The notes under the pieces were generated by a model. The model saw nothing but the letters and a program-made list of their open reading frames with translations, did no database searches and had not been told where the DNA came from. A stretch of DNA of 64,000 nt, taken from Pseudomonadota bacterium. Its GTDB lineage: Bacteria > Pseudomonadota > Alphaproteobacteria > Acetobacterales > Acetobacteraceae. Both the position numbers and the translations under genes were made by a program. Below, piece after piece: positions 62,597 to 64,000 of this stretch (position 1 is the stretch's first letter; each line of letters starts with the position of its first letter). The stretch is taken from contig JAKBCH010000002.1 in assembly GCA_021808055.1 (NCBI GenBank), positions 33,163 through 97,162 on the forward strand, in the 5' to 3' direction.

Positions 62597-63517
62597 ATGA
62601 AAGCCATAAAAAGCTCAACCAAGAAAAAAAATATCCGCCGGGCGCGGGGCAAAGACGAGTCCATCCAGGAGGTTTTGGCAGACCCCCTGGCCGAACGGTT
62701 GCAAGCGAAAGAGGCGGATATGCCACCCGCCATGCTGCGCGTCGCGCACTACATCAGCCGTAATAAGGTCGCGGTTTTGACCCATTCCGCCGCGGAATTG
62801 GCGGGGTTGATCGGCACGTCAGACGCGACCGTCATCCGCACGGTGCAAGCGCTTGGCTTTCAGGGTCTGGCGGAACTCCGGCAAGCGATTGCCTCAAACA
62901 TTAATGTCTCTGCGCCTCTGCATAATATGCGCCAGACCCTTGATGAGGTGAACGGCAAGAGCTCCGACGCGGCGGATATGGTGATCGATACGCATAGCGA
63001 ATCGCTCACCAACATGCAGACGCCCGAGGCACGGGAGCAGATACACAAGGCCATTGCCGTGCTCCGCGGCGCGGCGCGGATTGTGGTCTATGCCGCTGGT
63101 CCCTCCCGGCCGTTGGCCGAGTATTTGAGATTGATGATGCTGCGCCATGGCCAGGCAGCCAAAATTATCGGTAGCGGCGGCATTGGCTTGGCGGATGAGC
63201 TGCTGGATTTTTCGGAACAAGACAAGCTGCTGATGCTTTCCTACGGCAAGCCTTATAAAGAAGTGTTGCTGGTGGCGGCGGAGGCCGCAATTGCCGGGGT
63301 GCCAATGGTGCTTGTTACGGATTCACTAAATTCTAAGCTGGCGCGCACCGCAACCGTAATCATTCAGGCCCGCCGCGGCCGGACATCGCGGGTTGCCCTG
63401 CATGGCGCAACCCTGGTTGCTTTGGAGGCGCTGGTGATGGGGTTGGCCGTGACGGAGCATGGCCGCACCATGCAAACCCTCACTCGGCTTGCGGCCCTTC
63501 GCGCCGCCTTGGCCTGA
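62597..63517 (+). CDS. MurR/RpiR family transcriptional regulator
   Basis: 306 residues. The N-terminal helix-turn-helix (about 40-110) includes MPPAMLRVAHYISRN, AELAGLIGTSDATVIRTVQA and LGFQGLAELRQAI. A C-terminal SIS domain (about 145-280) includes IVVYAAGPSRPLAEYLRLMM and DKLLMLSYGKPYKEVLL. SIS domains sense phosphorylated sugars in many members. The first 25 residues are Lys/Arg-rich. It precedes a TonB-dependent receptor gene on the same strand and may control it. Confidence 0.92.
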   Translation: MKAIKSSTKKKNIRRARGKDESIQEVLADPLAERLQAKEADMPPAMLRVAHYISRNKVAVLTHSAAELAGLIGTSDATVIRTVQALGFQGLAELRQAIASNINVSAPLHNMRQTLDEVNGKSSDAADMVIDTHSESLTNMQTPEAREQIHKAIAVLRGAARIVVYAAGPSRPLAEYLRLMMLRHGQAAKIIGSGGIGLADELLDFSEQDKLLMLSYGKPYKEVLLVAAEAAIAGVPMVLVTDSLNSKLARTATVIIQARRGRTSRVALHGATLVALEALVMGLAVTEHGRTMQTLTRLAALRAALA

Positions 63518-63618
63518 AGCGCGCGCTCGCCTGGCGTTCCGCACGGAGGGTGTAGCGTCTTTAATTTGCAATAAAAATATCACGAAGTGGTAAAACTTAG
63601 CCGAAATTTTTTTTGGTA

Positions 63619-63629
63619 GTAGCCGCTAC
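63619..63629. promoter_or_regulatory. GTAGC-N-GCTAC element upstream of receptor gene
   Basis: The five-base arms GTAGC and GCTAC are separated by one base, 28 bases before the receptor start. The same arms, four bases apart, form the palindrome at 62402. Different spacing weakens the case for one operator. Confidence 0.25.
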
Positions 63630-63656
63630 ACAAATCAACGGGAAGGTTATTTTACC

Positions 63657-64000
63657 ATGGCTGGTTTTTTGGGAAGCAGGGCAAAGTCTGCCCTGCGTGG
63701 TTTTTGTTCTATGCGCAGCCTTTATATTGGCCTCGCCAGCTTCGCGGTTGTGCCTGCCGCTATGGCGCAAAGCGCCAATACGCCGGTTAACCTCGATCTG
63801 GGTTCGGTGCTTGCCAGCGGAACAAACAATACGTCGAACTTAGTCAACACCCCTGGCACCGCGCCGTATGAATCGCCCTCGAAAGCGCCGCTGCACTCCA
63901 CGCAGCCAACCTCGGTGGTGGACAAGCACACGGTTGATAAATTGCTTACGGGCACACAAAGCTGGACAAACATCGCCCGCCTGACCCCCTCGGTCAGCAC
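63657..64000 (+). CDS. TonB-dependent receptor-like outer-membrane protein, 3' end cut by window edge
   Basis: 114 codons visible. GGGAAGG precedes the ATG. A signal peptide with the hydrophobic stretch SLYIGLASFAVVPAAMAQ ends near residue 37. A Ser/Thr/Asn/Pro-rich linker of about 45 residues follows, then PTSVVDKHTVDKLLTGTQ and NIARLTPSVS, which match the start of a TonB-dependent receptor plug domain. It should import a nutrient across the outer membrane. Identity of the ligand needs the missing barrel; RpiR next door hints at a sugar. Confidence 0.75.
   Translation, partial: MAGFLGSRAKSALRGFCSMRSLYIGLASFAVVPAAMAQSANTPVNLDLGSVLASGTNNTSNLVNTPGTAPYESPSKAPLHSTQPTSVVDKHTVDKLLTGTQSWTNIARLTPSVS

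Noticed and set aside
1..64000. CRISPR arrays, tRNA or rRNA genes, insertion sequences, prophage
   Set aside because: No evenly spaced repeats with spacers, no cloverleaf-like or rRNA sequence and no transposase or phage protein was found on reading both strands by eye.

Overview
The window looks like a chromosomal segment of an alphaproteobacterium, most likely an acetic-acid-bacterium relative (Acetobacteraceae). The evidence is GC-rich coding DNA, the sucCD-sucAB layout, short-overlap operons, and TTAGAGC-type palindromic repeats between genes. The family is an inference from gene content; no rRNA or tRNA gene is present to confirm it. I see no CRISPR array, transposase or phage gene.

Layout. 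1-2228: an edge-truncated glycosyltransferase and a large membrane protein, less GC-rich than the rest. 2240-5850: cvpA, radA, an orphan TctC-type binding protein and apt. 5889-10919: a molybdenum block with molybdopterin genes (moaE, moaD, mobB), a single-domain ModE-like regulator and the divergent modABC transporter; pgsA and a lipoprotein are interleaved. 10906-12817: a 2OG-Fe(II) oxygenase and zapE. 12989-19420: TCA cycle genes sucCD and sucAB. 19448-22431: a glycosyltransferase and a PlcP-type phosphoesterase diverge from a lipid kinase across Pho-box-like repeats, which fits phosphate-starvation lipid remodelling. 22502-23482: mdh. 23534-29633: a five-gene hydrogenase-4/complex-I-like membrane module with no nickel ligands and no small subunit. 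29639-32774: a Tat acid phosphatase, folC and accD.

33174-44522 is a methylated-amine island: two APC permeases, a UspA-like protein, TMAO demethylase (tdm), dimethylamine monooxygenase (dmmDABC) and trimethylamine monooxygenase (tmm). Together these predict TMA -> TMAO -> DMA -> methylamine, with the lost methyl groups leaving as formaldehyde or as methylene-tetrahydrofolate. Genes further on can finish C1 oxidation: formate-tetrahydrofolate ligase (fhs, 55028) and NAD formate dehydrogenase (53724) with a LysR regulator (52603). A sigma-54-like promoter precedes the second permease and another precedes a ferredoxin/ferredoxin-reductase pair (46889-48447). That suggests nitrogen control of parts of the region.

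The rest holds two low-GC glycosyltransferase genes (44901-46579), an esterase, a methyltransferase, a chemoreceptor, an arsenic operon (arsR-arsC-acr3), a chorismatase with a glycine-rich lipoprotein, a YadGH-type ABC exporter, and an RpiR regulator followed by an edge-truncated TonB-dependent receptor. Three intergenic regions (32868-33027, 50312-50530, 62402-62557) are packed with hairpins. Two repeat families are shared between distant loci, and one shows compensatory stem changes.
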